The position numbers were made by a program, and so were the translations under genes. From JAHBNG01 sp039028975 (GTDB lineage: Bacteria; Chloroflexota; Anaerolineae; Caldilineales; Caldilineaceae), in NCBI GenBank assembly GCA_039028975.1, contig JBCCHB010000144.1:1-42634 (forward strand): DNA of 42,634 bases, written 5' to 3'. The notes beneath the pieces were generated by a model that did not search any database, was not told where the DNA came from, and saw only the letters and a list, made by a program, of their open reading frames with translations. Below, piece after piece: positions 8,112 through 16,065 of this stretch; positions within the stretch are counted from its first letter, which is position 1, and each line of letters opens with the position of its first letter.

Positions 8112-8706
8112 AAAGATTGTTGCTCCAGTCTTGGAAGGATGACACTAAACTCTTCACCTGATTCTACGAATTCAACCTCCATCCCATGCTTCTTCGCTTC
8201 CTGCCAGACCATGGGTAGGCCCCGCCCTAATTTATCCACATACCCTAGATTTTCCATCAATCGAACAAGCACAGGATTGCGAGCAAAGCTAACACCTATG
8301 GGCAGTTTTTCAATCGTGACGGTGTTGGGCAGCCTGCCCGGGCTAATCATTTCCAACCTGTCTGAGAAGAGGAAAACCCGGATTGTGGATCCGCTGATAG
8401 AATAGTTGCGATGGATACAAGCATTGGCCAGCAATTCACGCCAGACAGAGTCAGGGTAGTTCTTGCCGTTGATCCGTTTGGCACCAATAACTGTAGATGG
8501 GATAGGTATATTGGCTTTGATGGTTGCAAGTCCTCTCTCGATTTGTTGAGGGAGTGTACGGTACCATCATCCTCAAAACCTAACCAAATTTCACCGCCTT
8601 CACCATTGGCAAAGGCAATGATTTCATCAGCCAAATCCGCGGCCTTGGTTGCCTCTGACTTAAATTCGATATATTGGTTCTCGTGCTGAGGTATCTGGAT
8701 ATCCAT
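8108..8706 (-). pseudogene. Broken AlbA_2/HATPase_c_4 (Schlafen-type) transcriptional-regulator-like gene
   Basis: Two frames together make a remnant of the Schlafen AlbA_2 plus ATP-binding family. The first frame from 8706 encodes the AlbA_2 start (ENQYIEFKSE, FANGEGGEIWLG) and then loses sense near 8560. The second frame carries the middle and end (SVWRELLANACIHRNY, DRLEMISPGRLP, GRGLPMVW), stopping at 8108. Intact relatives are roughly twice as long, and the piece between the AlbA_2 domain and the NACIHRNY motif is mostly missing. The change therefore looks like an internal deletion with a frame shift at about 8540-8565, not a single-base error. It starts 5 bp after trpC and ends in an ATGA overlap with the HAD gene, so it is transcribed with the trp operon. 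Confidence 0.8.
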
Positions 8707-8711
8707 TGATT

Positions 8712-9572
8712 TTAGCTTTCAACAGGCACTTGATGCCCTGCTTTCACAAATTCCAATACCTTGTCAGCGCGCTCACTGTGTGGGAGTTTGCAGAAGGTCT
8801 CGCCAATGAGTATGGCATCACAACCCATGTCGGCCATTTTGCCCACATCGTCAGGCGTTTTAATGCCGCTTTCCCCAACCACGACCTTTCCGTCTGGGAT
8901 CTGGGCGCGCAGACGAGCTGTATTTTCGATATCGACCACAAAGGTCTTGAGATCCCGATTATTGACACCAATCACATGCGCATCGACCTTGAGCGCACGG
9001 GACAATTCCTCTTCATTGTGCACCTCAACCAGGGCCTGCATGCCCAAGTCGTAAGTCAGCTTATAAAGGGTGCTTAACTCACTATCGCTGAGTACACCAA
9101 CGATAAGCAGAACCACATCTGCTCCGGCCATGCGTGCTTCGTAGACCTGGTATTCGTGGTAGAGAAAATCTTTACGCAAGACTGGAACCTGCACATCGAT
9201 TTCGCGTAGCCTCTCCTTTATACCGGTTAGGTAGGCTAGCTCACCCTGAAAAAAGCGCTTATCCGTTAGGCAAGAGATGGCTGCTACACCATTGCGGGCA
9301 TAGGTTTCACCGATCAACTCGGGATCCCAATCCTGGGCGATGAGTCCCTTGGAAGGGCTGGCCCGTTTTACTTCTGCAATGATGCTGGCACCTGCTTGGC
9401 TAGTCAACGAGGCGGCAAAATCCATGGGATCCGGCGCCAATTGGGCAAATGCCTTAACCTCGCTTAAAGGAACCTCTGTCATCTGCTGCGGCACCTCTTG
9501 CCGCTTCCATTCCATAATCTTTTCGAGAACTTTGCCTTTATGTTTGGCAATGTCTAGTTTCGAGTGTTTCAT
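8712..9572 (-). CDS. trpC: Indole-3-glycerol phosphate synthase
   Basis: A TIM-barrel enzyme that closes carboxyphenylaminodeoxyribulose phosphate to indole-3-glycerol phosphate. Recognised motifs: IIAEVKRASPSKG with the catalytic Lys, VLRKDFL, GADVVLLIV, LVEVHNEEEL, IGVNNRDL, VVGESGI and AILIGETF. The open frame extends to 9623, but the family-like start is the ATG at 9572 (MKHSKLDIAKHKG), which has AAGG eight bases upstream. This gives 286 residues, slightly long for the family. It lies 62 bp after trpD and 5 bp before the broken AlbA_2 gene. Confidence 0.94.
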   Translation of the reverse strand: MKHSKLDIAKHKGKVLEKIMEWKRQEVPQQMTEVPLSEVKAFAQLAPDPMDFAASLTSQAGASIIAEVKRASPSKGLIAQDWDPELIGETYARNGVAAISCLTDKRFFQGELAYLTGIKERLREIDVQVPVLRKDFLYHEYQVYEARMAGADVVLLIVGVLSDSELSTLYKLTYDLGMQALVEVHNEEELSRALKVDAHVIGVNNRDLKTFVVDIENTARLRAQIPDGKVVVGESGIKTPDDVGKMADMGCDAILIGETFCKLPHSERADKVLEFVKAGHQVPVES

Positions 9573-9634
9573 TTGTTTGACCTTATAGTACAAAGGGCTC
9601 TGTATCGATATATCCCTCAGCATGATGTAAATCC

Positions 9635-10678
9635 CTAAGCCACGATGTCCTGGGTCATCTTTACATAGACTTCCAGCCGTTGGCCTGCTGCACCACTGTC
9701 AATGCTTTCAGCGGCAGCCGTCAATCCAGATTGGAAGTCTCCACTCACGGTGGAAATCGCGACTGCGGCATTCAGCAATACAATATCCCGTTTGGGGCCT
9801 TTGATCTCTCCACTGAGGATGCCGCGGGTAATATCAGCATTCTCGGCGGGTTCGCCGCCCTTTAAATCATCCAATGTAGCCAGGTCAAAGCCAAGTTCCC
9901 GGGGATCCAGTTCGAGATTGGTGACCTGCCCATCCCTTAGCCGACTGACTTGATTTACGCCCGTGATGCTTAATTCATCCAGGCCATCGGCTCCGTGGAC
10001 AACGTAGGCAGCTTCTTTACCCATTTGGCCGAGCACTCGGGCCATGGGTTCCACCAACGCGCCATCGAAGACGCCTACCAACATATGGGAAGCGCTAGCC
10101 GGATTGGTCAGCGGCCCCAGAATGTTGAAGATGGTACGAGCCGCCAATTCGCGGCGAGGACCAATGGCATGTCGCATCGCAGGGTGAAAAGCTGGTGCGA
10201 AGAGAAAGCTAATTCCTGCTTCCTCGATACATGACTCGGCCTGCTCACCGGTCAACCGAATCACTGTTCCCAAGGACTCAAGCACATCGGCTGCCCCACT
10301 CTTGCTGCTGACGCCAACGTTGCCGTGCTTGGCCACCTTGTACCCTGCCCCCGCCACGACGAAGGCCGCTGTCGTGCTGACGTTGAATGTGTTGCTGCCA
10401 TCGCCCCCTGTGCCGACAACGTCTAGAATCGGCGCACCATCCGTCTCTGGCTTGACTTGAACCGCACTACGCTTCATGGCTTGGGCACAGCCAGTAATTT
10501 CATCAACAGTCTCTCCCTTCATACGAAGAGCTGCCAAAAAGGCCCCAATCTGGGCATCGGTGGCTTCGCCATTCATGATGGCGCTCATGGCTGCGTCGGC
10601 ATCGGCTTCAGATAGATTATTCCCAGCAAAGAGCTGCTGGATTGATTTTTGTACAATTGGTTGTGACATGGTTTTCAT
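9635..10678 (-). CDS. trpD: Anthranilate phosphoribosyltransferase
   Basis: A 347-residue enzyme that transfers phosphoribose from PRPP to anthranilate. Visible motifs: VVGTGGDGSNTFNVST for PRPP binding, KHGNVGVSSKSGAADVLE, FLFAPAFHPAMRH with the anthranilate-binding residues, the LGPLTNPA segment, and HGADGLDE. Two ATGs three codons apart (10678 and 10669) can start it. It is the first gene after the 610-bp palindrome-rich gap, so it may have its own promoter or depend on read-through from trpE. It is a single-domain protein, not fused to trpG. Confidence 0.95.
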   Translation of the reverse strand: MKTMSQPIVQKSIQQLFAGNNLSEADADAAMSAIMNGEATDAQIGAFLAALRMKGETVDEITGCAQAMKRSAVQVKPETDGAPILDVVGTGGDGSNTFNVSTTAAFVVAGAGYKVAKHGNVGVSSKSGAADVLESLGTVIRLTGEQAESCIEEAGISFLFAPAFHPAMRHAIGPRRELAARTIFNILGPLTNPASASHMLVGVFDGALVEPMARVLGQMGKEAAYVVHGADGLDELSITGVNQVSRLRDGQVTNLELDPRELGFDLATLDDLKGGEPAENADITRGILSGEIKGPKRDIVLLNAAVAISTVSGDFQSGLTAAAESIDSGAAGQRLEVYVKMTQDIVA

Positions 10679-10811
10679 CCCATAGACTTTTAGGAACGAG
10701 CATACAATGGCCAGTCAGCCAGTCAGCATTTTAACAATTCAGCACTTTAGCATTTCAGCTGACTACTGACCGGCTAACAAGCTGCGATTACGCGCGGAAA
10801 ATCTATTCCTG

Positions 10812-10903
10812 AGGAACGAGAAGTAAATAAAACCGGAAACTTGGATGTCCGATTACTGCCTTCGGGCATGACAACTTTGGGGTTTTATTTGTTCGGCGAT
10901 CCT
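10812..10903. repeat. Palindromic repeat family A, copy 2
   Basis: A 92-bp inverted repeat. The left arm starts AGGAACGAGAAGTAAATAAAACC; the right arm on the other strand starts AGGATCGCCGAACAAATAAAACC. A variable loop includes TGCCTTCGGGCA. Confidence 0.8.
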
Positions 10904-10924
10904 GAGTATCTATATTTGCAGCTC

Positions 10925-11122
10925 TTTCCTTAATTGAATTTGGCTCATATTGGATTCCAAGGATTTGGGAATAACAGCCCCATTAAGTATTAATTATTCG
11001 CTATTTATTATTAATTATTGGCAATGGCTCAGTCAGAAAAGCGCTGAATAATTAATTTTGGATAAACAATAATTAATCCTTAACTTTGGCGTTCAATCAG
11101 CTCCTTGGAATCCATTAAGGAA
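10925..11122. repeat. Nested AT-rich palindrome
   Basis: Outer arms TTCCTTAAT/ATTAAGGAA enclose GGATTCCAAGGA/TCCTTGGAATCC (10952-10963 and 11102-11113). Inside these are several ATTAATTATT words with complements AATAATTAAT. The right end is shared with the next family-A element. Confidence 0.65.
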
Positions 11123-11199
11123 TCGGAATTAAATAACTTGTGCATAAGATCTCTCAATCCTTCGAGATGACATGCCCAACTTATTTAATGCTCATTCCT
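11118..11199. repeat. Palindromic repeat family A, copy 3
   Basis: An 82-bp inverted repeat with arms AGGAATCGG...TTAAATAACTTGTGCAT and, on the other strand, AGGAATGAGCATTAAATAAGTTGGGCAT; both reach ATCTC near the loop. It sits 90 bp downstream of the phosphotransferase stop. Confidence 0.8.
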
Positions 11200-11288
11200 A
11201 AGAGCCTTGAATTTTAGCAGTTCTGCAAAAGTCGCACAGATGGCTAGACCCGCACGGGGCGTGCTCTCTAGACGGTTGTGTGTGACTT

Positions 11289-12305
11289 TTACACTATTGC
11301 GAATTTTAGTTGGTCAACAGCCATACCTGTATCAACGTCGTTTCCTGCCCCCAAGGCATTACTGCTCGCGGCTAACGTAGCGGATAGGGTAGCTTGCAGA
11401 AACGCTACGGTCTCCTCATCGGCAAAGAGATCGGCTTCGGCACTGCGTAAACCGTCTAGGATATAGCAGAGTGACTGGAAGATCAGTAGCCGTTGGAAGA
11501 CGCCAATCCGTTGGGCCAACCCTGGCTGGTCTGCCATACTCAAATAGTGATCTAGCCAACTTTCGGCCATCTCTTCTGCTATCTCTTGCTGGCTAAAGTG
11601 GAGAAACCTAGCTACATCTAAAGCTGGATCGCCAATGCCAAATAGCTCCCAATCAAGCAGAGCCGTACTGCCAAAGTGGCTAAGGCAATTCTCTAGTTTA
11701 AGATCCCCATGCACCGGTGCAGGTGATGACCCAGACCACAGTGGTAACGCCGCTTCTACCAGGGTCTCAGCGCGTTCTGCAAGCGTGCTGAAATGGATCG
11801 ATAGATTGTGGCCATTGTGGTCGTTAAGCCAGCTATGGATTGGCCCAAAGCTACCTTGCTGAACTCGCCAAAAGTAGTCAAGATTGACTGGGTTGGGCGA
11901 AAAACGACGCACATCATTGGGATCTCCAGAGTGAATTTGGGCAATGGATTGGGCCAGAGAGAGCATACCATTACTCTCCGCTGGGTTCAACAGCTCCCCT
12001 GGCATCCACTCATAGACGAGAACTTGGCGAGCTAATCCGTGTGGGTAACGATCAAACCAGAGCGGCCTAGGGGCAATGCCCAACGAGGCGAAGCTCTGCT
12101 GGCCATCATATTGACGTCTGCTGCGGGCTTGTCCAGCATCCAAAAAGAGTTTGAGAACCGCCTCCTGGCCATTGCTTTGCACCTGCCAGAGCAGATTCTC
12201 ACTACCTTCCCACCCTTCCAGAATCTCGACCTCCTGCTGGCAAAATTCACTGCTGCTAGCCGTTGCAAGATAGGTGTGGATATCCTGGCTAAGTTGTTGA
12301 TCCAT
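11289..12305 (-). CDS. Aminoglycoside-phosphotransferase-like kinase (APH family)
   Basis: A 338-residue protein with the protein-kinase-like fold of the APH (PF01636) family. The catalytic loop is VHGDLKLENCL, with the Brenner-type Asp, and the metal-binding segment is LLDWELFGIGDPALDVA. The N-lobe has AVLKLF, whose Lys would contact ATP. Members phosphorylate antibiotics, choline, homoserine or other small alcohols. Nothing here points to resistance, and the substrate is unknown. It lies 9 bp after the lysE-like gene in the first half of the trp operon and is the last gene before the palindrome array. Confidence 0.82.
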   Translation of the reverse strand: MDQQLSQDIHTYLATASSSEFCQQEVEILEGWEGSENLLWQVQSNGQEAVLKLFLDAGQARSRRQYDGQQSFASLGIAPRPLWFDRYPHGLARQVLVYEWMPGELLNPAESNGMLSLAQSIAQIHSGDPNDVRRFSPNPVNLDYFWRVQQGSFGPIHSWLNDHNGHNLSIHFSTLAERAETLVEAALPLWSGSSPAPVHGDLKLENCLSHFGSTALLDWELFGIGDPALDVARFLHFSQQEIAEEMAESWLDHYLSMADQPGLAQRIGVFQRLLIFQSLCYILDGLRSAEADLFADEETVAFLQATLSATLAASSNALGAGNDVDTGMAVDQLKFAIV

Positions 12306-12314
12306 CGATACGAC

Positions 12315-12953
12315 TCACTTTGACTGTCCAGAACCAGCAAAAGCCGTTACAAACCCTAAACCAATATAGACCGTCCCGGCCACGTAACGTCGGGCGCTGA
12401 TAAAGCCCCGATTATTCATGAGCCACCGTCTGGCCGTACCCGCAAGAAGCGCATAGCAACTGTCGCTGAGGATGGCCATTAGGATAAATAGGGTGCCAAG
12501 TATCAGGGTCTGGACTGCTACTGAGCCAGAGTTGGGACTGATGAACTGGGGCAAGAAGGCAAAGATAAAGAGAGCCGATTTGGGGTTCAGTACTTGGACA
12601 ATAGATCCTTCTACGAAAAGTTCCCGAGGTGTTCGCCTATCTACCTCAATCACTGCGTCAACCTCTGACTTTTCAAAAAGCGTTCGAATGCCCAAATAGA
12701 CCAAATAGAGCGCACCAGCGATTTTTACGATATTAAAGGCCAAAACAGATGTAAGCAAGAGTGCAGATAGACCCATGGCCGCGGCAATGACGTGAATAAC
12801 GCTGCCAAATCCAATGCCCAAGGCTGATACAATTCCTGCCAACCTTCCTTGTTCCATACTACGCGTCACAATAAATAGCACCGCAGGGCCTGGCGTAATG
12901 AGCAAGATTGCCGCGACCGTGATGAAAATCAAAAGCGATGACCAGCTTTCCAT
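12315..12953 (-). CDS. LysE/RhtB-family amino-acid exporter
   Basis: A 212-residue inner-membrane protein with about six hydrophobic segments. It has the family start motif ITPGPAVLFIVTRS and the conserved NPKSALFIFAFLPQF. LysE/RhtB proteins export amino acids such as lysine, threonine, homoserine or leucine. Its place between trpG and the phosphotransferase inside a Trp-regulated operon makes an aromatic amino acid or a pathway intermediate a reasonable guess, but the substrate cannot be read from the sequence. Confidence 0.88.
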   Translation of the reverse strand: MESWSSLLIFITVAAILLITPGPAVLFIVTRSMEQGRLAGIVSALGIGFGSVIHVIAAAMGLSALLLTSVLAFNIVKIAGALYLVYLGIRTLFEKSEVDAVIEVDRRTPRELFVEGSIVQVLNPKSALFIFAFLPQFISPNSGSVAVQTLILGTLFILMAILSDSCYALLAGTARRWLMNNRGFISARRYVAGTVYIGLGFVTAFAGSGQSK

Positions 12954-12990
12954 AGTATCTTTTTCTCTTCCTTAATTTGCTTCACTTTAC

Positions 12991-13578
12991 CTATGACGTA
13001 TAGTTTAAGAAATTTTGCAGCATCTCGTGGCCATATTCGGTTAGGATGCTCTCGGGATGGAATTGAACACCAAAGATGGGGCGCTCTTTGTGGCGTACAC
13101 CCATTAGTTCGCCTTCGGGTGTATAAGCTGTTGCTTCCAAATCGTCCGGCAGGGGTTCTTCAACGATCAAGCTATGATAACGGGTGGCAGTAAACGGCGT
13201 AGGCAATCCCTTAAAAACCCCGTCGCCTTCATGCTCTACCGGACTCACCTTGCCATGCATCAGCCGTTCTGCCCGAATTATGTTGCCGCCAAAGACGTGG
13301 CCAATGCACTGCTGCCCTAAGCAGACGCCAAAAATAGGCGTGTGTTCACCTAGTACCCGAATGACATCATTGCTGACACCACCATCTTCTTTGGGGGTGC
13401 CTGGCCCTGGACTGATAATCACGTGAGTTGGCTTGAGATCGGCCAACTCTTCCACATCAATCTCGTCATTACGCCAGACTTGAATATCAGGTTTGGAGCC
13501 GTCAGGCATCTTCAATTCACCGATGAACTGTACTAAATTGTAGGTGAAACTGTCATAGTTGTCTATTACAGCGATCAT
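12991..13578 (-). CDS. trpG: Anthranilate synthase glutamine amidotransferase subunit
   Basis: A 195-residue class-I amidotransferase that supplies ammonia to TrpE. It starts with IAVIDNYDSFTYNLVQ, has the oxyanion segment SPGPGTPKE, the nucleophile in GVCLGQQCIG, and the His/Glu pair in FGVQFHPESI. It could also serve aminodeoxychorismate synthase (PabA) because the two families overlap; the operon favours TrpG. The ATG at 13578 has AAGGAG six bases upstream. It overlaps the end of the methyltransferase-like gene by 26 bp. Confidence 0.94.
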   Translation of the reverse strand: MIAVIDNYDSFTYNLVQFIGELKMPDGSKPDIQVWRNDEIDVEELADLKPTHVIISPGPGTPKEDGGVSNDVIRVLGEHTPIFGVCLGQQCIGHVFGGNIIRAERLMHGKVSPVEHEGDGVFKGLPTPFTATRYHSLIVEEPLPDDLEATAYTPEGELMGVRHKERPIFGVQFHPESILTEYGHEMLQNFLNYTS

Positions 13579-14272
13579 AAGTATCTCCTTTTCTCTTTAC
13601 AATGCACATCATCTCACCCCCGTCGCGCTGAAATTCGTAGGGTACCTTCTGAATATCGACCTGATAATCCATCTCAGCTAAATCAACTTCTAGCCGTGCT
13701 ACATAACTGGAGCGTTGGCACGCTAAGTCCATCAATGGAAATATCCGCACCTCTTCAGCAACTCGACACAGCTCTATAATGGCCCCTTTGTGAAACTCGT
13801 AACTCAGCTGCTCTGTGTAAAGGAAGAGAAAGTGAGACGACAGAGCCAGGTCGAACGCGTTATCAGCAAAAGCCAGATGAGGGACAGATTGTTCTTGGTA
13901 GCGACCTTCTTGGCGGCCTTCTTCGTAATCCTCAATAAAGTGTTGCATCGTTGCTAGACGATGAGCGCCTAGCTCTTCTGGATCTTTGAAGCGCGTCCAC
14001 ACATAGTTCTGCAGATTGTTGTAGAGTGGATCGACCACCAATCTGTACGATTCCCGCACCCGTTGCTCAATCTCCTTTGCCGAGAAGCGATAAATGGGAT
14101 CGATAGAGGTCACGTGGTAGCCCCGCTCTGTCATCTCTCGATTGAAACTAGCGGGACCATCGCCGCATCCCAAAATCTTGCTCTTCAAATCATCGTGGGT
14201 AAGTGCAAACATATGGCAATACTCGTCCATCGAGCGACCCCAAGGCACCACTTGTTCCAAGGTAATGCTCAT
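13553..14272 (-). CDS. SAM-dependent-methyltransferase-like protein of unknown function
   Basis: A 239-residue protein with a Rossmann-type start, SKILGCGDGPASFNREM, which fits the SAM-binding glycine motif, followed by the acidic strand end VTSIDPIY. Later strands read NAFDLALSSHFLFLY and AEEVRIFPLMDL. The layout matches a family of small uncharacterised methyltransferase-like proteins found in environmental bacteria. The substrate is unknown. It begins 2 bp after trpS and overlaps trpG, so it is firmly part of the operon, but a role in tryptophan metabolism is only suggested by position. Confidence 0.7.
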   Translation of the reverse strand: MSITLEQVVPWGRSMDEYCHMFALTHDDLKSKILGCGDGPASFNREMTERGYHVTSIDPIYRFSAKEIEQRVRESYRLVVDPLYNNLQNYVWTRFKDPEELGAHRLATMQHFIEDYEEGRQEGRYQEQSVPHLAFADNAFDLALSSHFLFLYTEQLSYEFHKGAIIELCRVAEEVRIFPLMDLACQRSSYVARLEVDLAEMDYQVDIQKVPYEFQRDGGEMMCIVKRKGDTYDRCNRQL

Positions 14273-14274
14273 GG

Positions 14275-15339
14275 CTAGGCCGCCTTTGCATCTCGATTCT
14301 TCTTCTGTCGTTTTTCGGCAGCCCGACTAATTCGGTTCCAGGCACCGGTTAATCCCATTGCCTTCTTCGCCTTGATGATGGTCTGCTTGGCTTCTTCTCT
14401 GGCCCGCAGCGTCCCTTCATAAATCAGCTCGTCTACAAAGCCCGTTTGATTTTCGTAATGGGTACGCCGCTCCCGCATAGGAGCCAGGAAATTATTCATG
14501 GCATTCGCCAACTTCTGCTTGACTTCTACATCACCGACTCGCCCCTCTTTGTAGCGGGTTTTGAGGTCCGTTACCTCCGCTTGGTTTGGATTGAAGAAAT
14601 CGTGATAGATAAAGACAGGATTTCCCCCCACCTGACCAGGAATATCGGCCCGGACCCGTTGTGGATCTGTATACATACCCATGACCTGCTTCGTCACGGT
14701 CTTCTCATCGTCGCTCAGGTAGATGGTATTTCCTAAGCTCTTGCTCATCTTGGCTTGGCCATCGGTTCCAATGAGCGTGCCGCCCATGACATACGGTTCT
14801 GGAATGGGAAAGACTTCTCCATACGCATTGTTGAACCGCCGGGCGATCTGGCGAGCTAGTTCTACATGGCTTTCATTGTCTTTGCCAACTGGCACCAAGT
14901 GGGCCTGGGCCAACATAATATCTGCCGACATCAGTACGGGATAACCGAGCAGATTGTATGGAACTTGCTCCAGCCCCGCAGCCGTTGCCATATCTTTAAT
15001 GGTCGGCAACTGCTGAATCCGCTCCACCGTAATGAGGCTAGAGATGAGCAACTGCAACTCATAGGTCTCATGAATGGCTGATTGAAGGGCAAAGGTATTG
15101 GTAAATGGATCAATGCCCATGGCCAAGTGATCCATGACAATCGCCCGTCCATTATCACTGGTGGCTTCGATATCTTCTTTGCTGGCTTTGGTCGTTAGCA
15201 TATGCAGATCAGCCAACAGAAAGAAGCACTCATATTGCTCCTGAAATGCCAATCGATGACGATGGCTTCCAATATAGTGACCGACATGGAGCTTTCCGGT
15301 TGTTCGGTCACCAGTCAAAATACGTTTTCTATTTAACAT
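14275..15339 (-). CDS. trpS: Tryptophanyl-tRNA synthetase
   Basis: A class-I aminoacyl-tRNA synthetase that charges tRNA-Trp. The HIGH-type motif appears as KLHVGHYIG and the KMSKS loop as KMSKSLGNTI. The segment MSADIMLAQAHLVPVGKD is typical of TrpRS. The open frame extends to 15372, but the better start is the ATG at 15339 with AGGAG six bases upstream, giving 354 residues. Having trpS inside a biosynthetic trp operon under a UGG-specifier T-box puts supply and charging of Trp under the same signal. Confidence 0.95.
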   Translation of the reverse strand: MLNRKRILTGDRTTGKLHVGHYIGSHRHRLAFQEQYECFFLLADLHMLTTKASKEDIEATSDNGRAIVMDHLAMGIDPFTNTFALQSAIHETYELQLLISSLITVERIQQLPTIKDMATAAGLEQVPYNLLGYPVLMSADIMLAQAHLVPVGKDNESHVELARQIARRFNNAYGEVFPIPEPYVMGGTLIGTDGQAKMSKSLGNTIYLSDDEKTVTKQVMGMYTDPQRVRADIPGQVGGNPVFIYHDFFNPNQAEVTDLKTRYKEGRVGDVEVKQKLANAMNNFLAPMRERRTHYENQTGFVDELIYEGTLRAREEAKQTIIKAKKAMGLTGAWNRISRAAEKRQKKNRDAKAA

Positions 15340-15404
15340 AATATTCTCCTGATTGGTAAAAACCTGACTCATTTAACCCAACTCTTTTAGACTCATCCAC
15401 GAAC

Positions 15405-15510
15405 TTTGGACTACGGACTATGGACCACGAACTTTGGACTACGGACTACGGACTATGGACTATGGACTACGGACTTATGGACTACGGACCATGGCCTATG
15501 GACCACGGAC
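15405..15510. repeat. Degenerate GGACTAYGGACTATGG tandem repeat
   Basis: About 105 bp made of variants of GGACTAYG, with GGACCAYG and GAACTTTG interspersed, upstream of trpS and just downstream of the tautomerase-like gene. It contains no gene of its own; any open frame across it is a by-product of the repeat. Confidence 0.85.
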
Positions 15511-15900
15511 TTAAACATTCACCTTATAATTCAACTTAACCTCATCCCCATGCATCCCTCGAAAGCCCCAATTGTGAGCCGGACTCTCCAGAATGCAGAC
15601 TTCAATATCAATCTGCGAGATGCCTATCTGCTCGCTGATGCGATCAAAGAGGAACCGTATCAACTTCTTCTTTGTCTCCACAGAACGCCCTTCAATCATA
15701 ATCAGCTCAATAATGAGGTAGTCGTCGCTGCGACCATCGGGCCAGAAAAAATCTTCCCGCTCCAGGTGAAAGAAGCGATGCGCACGTTTGTCCACTGGGA
15801 AATGTAACGCATCCACCACGCAAGAGTGAATGACATCTGAAAGTTGCTGCCTGCGAGGCGTTAACGTTTCTCGCAGACCGTAGATCTTGACTTGTGACAT
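15511..15900 (-). CDS. Tautomerase-family protein lacking the usual Pro1
   Basis: A 129-residue protein that resembles the longer Tautomerase_2 (MSAD-like) group: an initial beta strand, a central helix, LIIELIMIEGRSVETKKKLIRF, and a C-terminal SPAHNWGFRGMHG segment similar to the ENWSFG motif of that group. Tautomerases normally use the N-terminal proline exposed after Met removal as the catalytic base. Here the second residue is Ser (MSQVKIYG), so standard tautomerase chemistry is doubtful. It lies 165 bp after trpE and 171 bp before trpS in the trp operon; its substrate is unknown. Confidence 0.75.
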   Translation of the reverse strand: MSQVKIYGLRETLTPRRQQLSDVIHSCVVDALHFPVDKRAHRFFHLEREDFFWPDGRSDDYLIIELIMIEGRSVETKKKLIRFLFDRISEQIGISQIDIEVCILESPAHNWGFRGMHGDEVKLNYKVNV

Positions 15901-16065
15901 AGTGGCTCCTTTGATTGAAAATTGAAGATTGACGATTGGCGATTGCCGGGACCTATGATACTGTTGGGATGTATGAAATGAAGCTGGTCAACCAAATCGC
16001 GTTAACTCATCTCTTACCCTGAACACCACAGAATCTTCAATCATCAATCCAATAATCTTCAATTC

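Larger units (their letters stand above)
10679..11288. other. 610-bp gap inside the trp operon, filled with palindromic repeats
   Basis: No credible gene is seen. The gap is a string of inverted repeats: a half element at 10692-10700 (AGGAACGAG), full family-A elements at 10812-10903 and 11118-11199, and between them a nested AT-rich palindrome of about 200 bp. Short repeated CAGTCAG words fill 10713-10785. No convincing promoter was found for trpD. The array is likely to attenuate transcription between the two halves of the operon. Confidence 0.7.
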
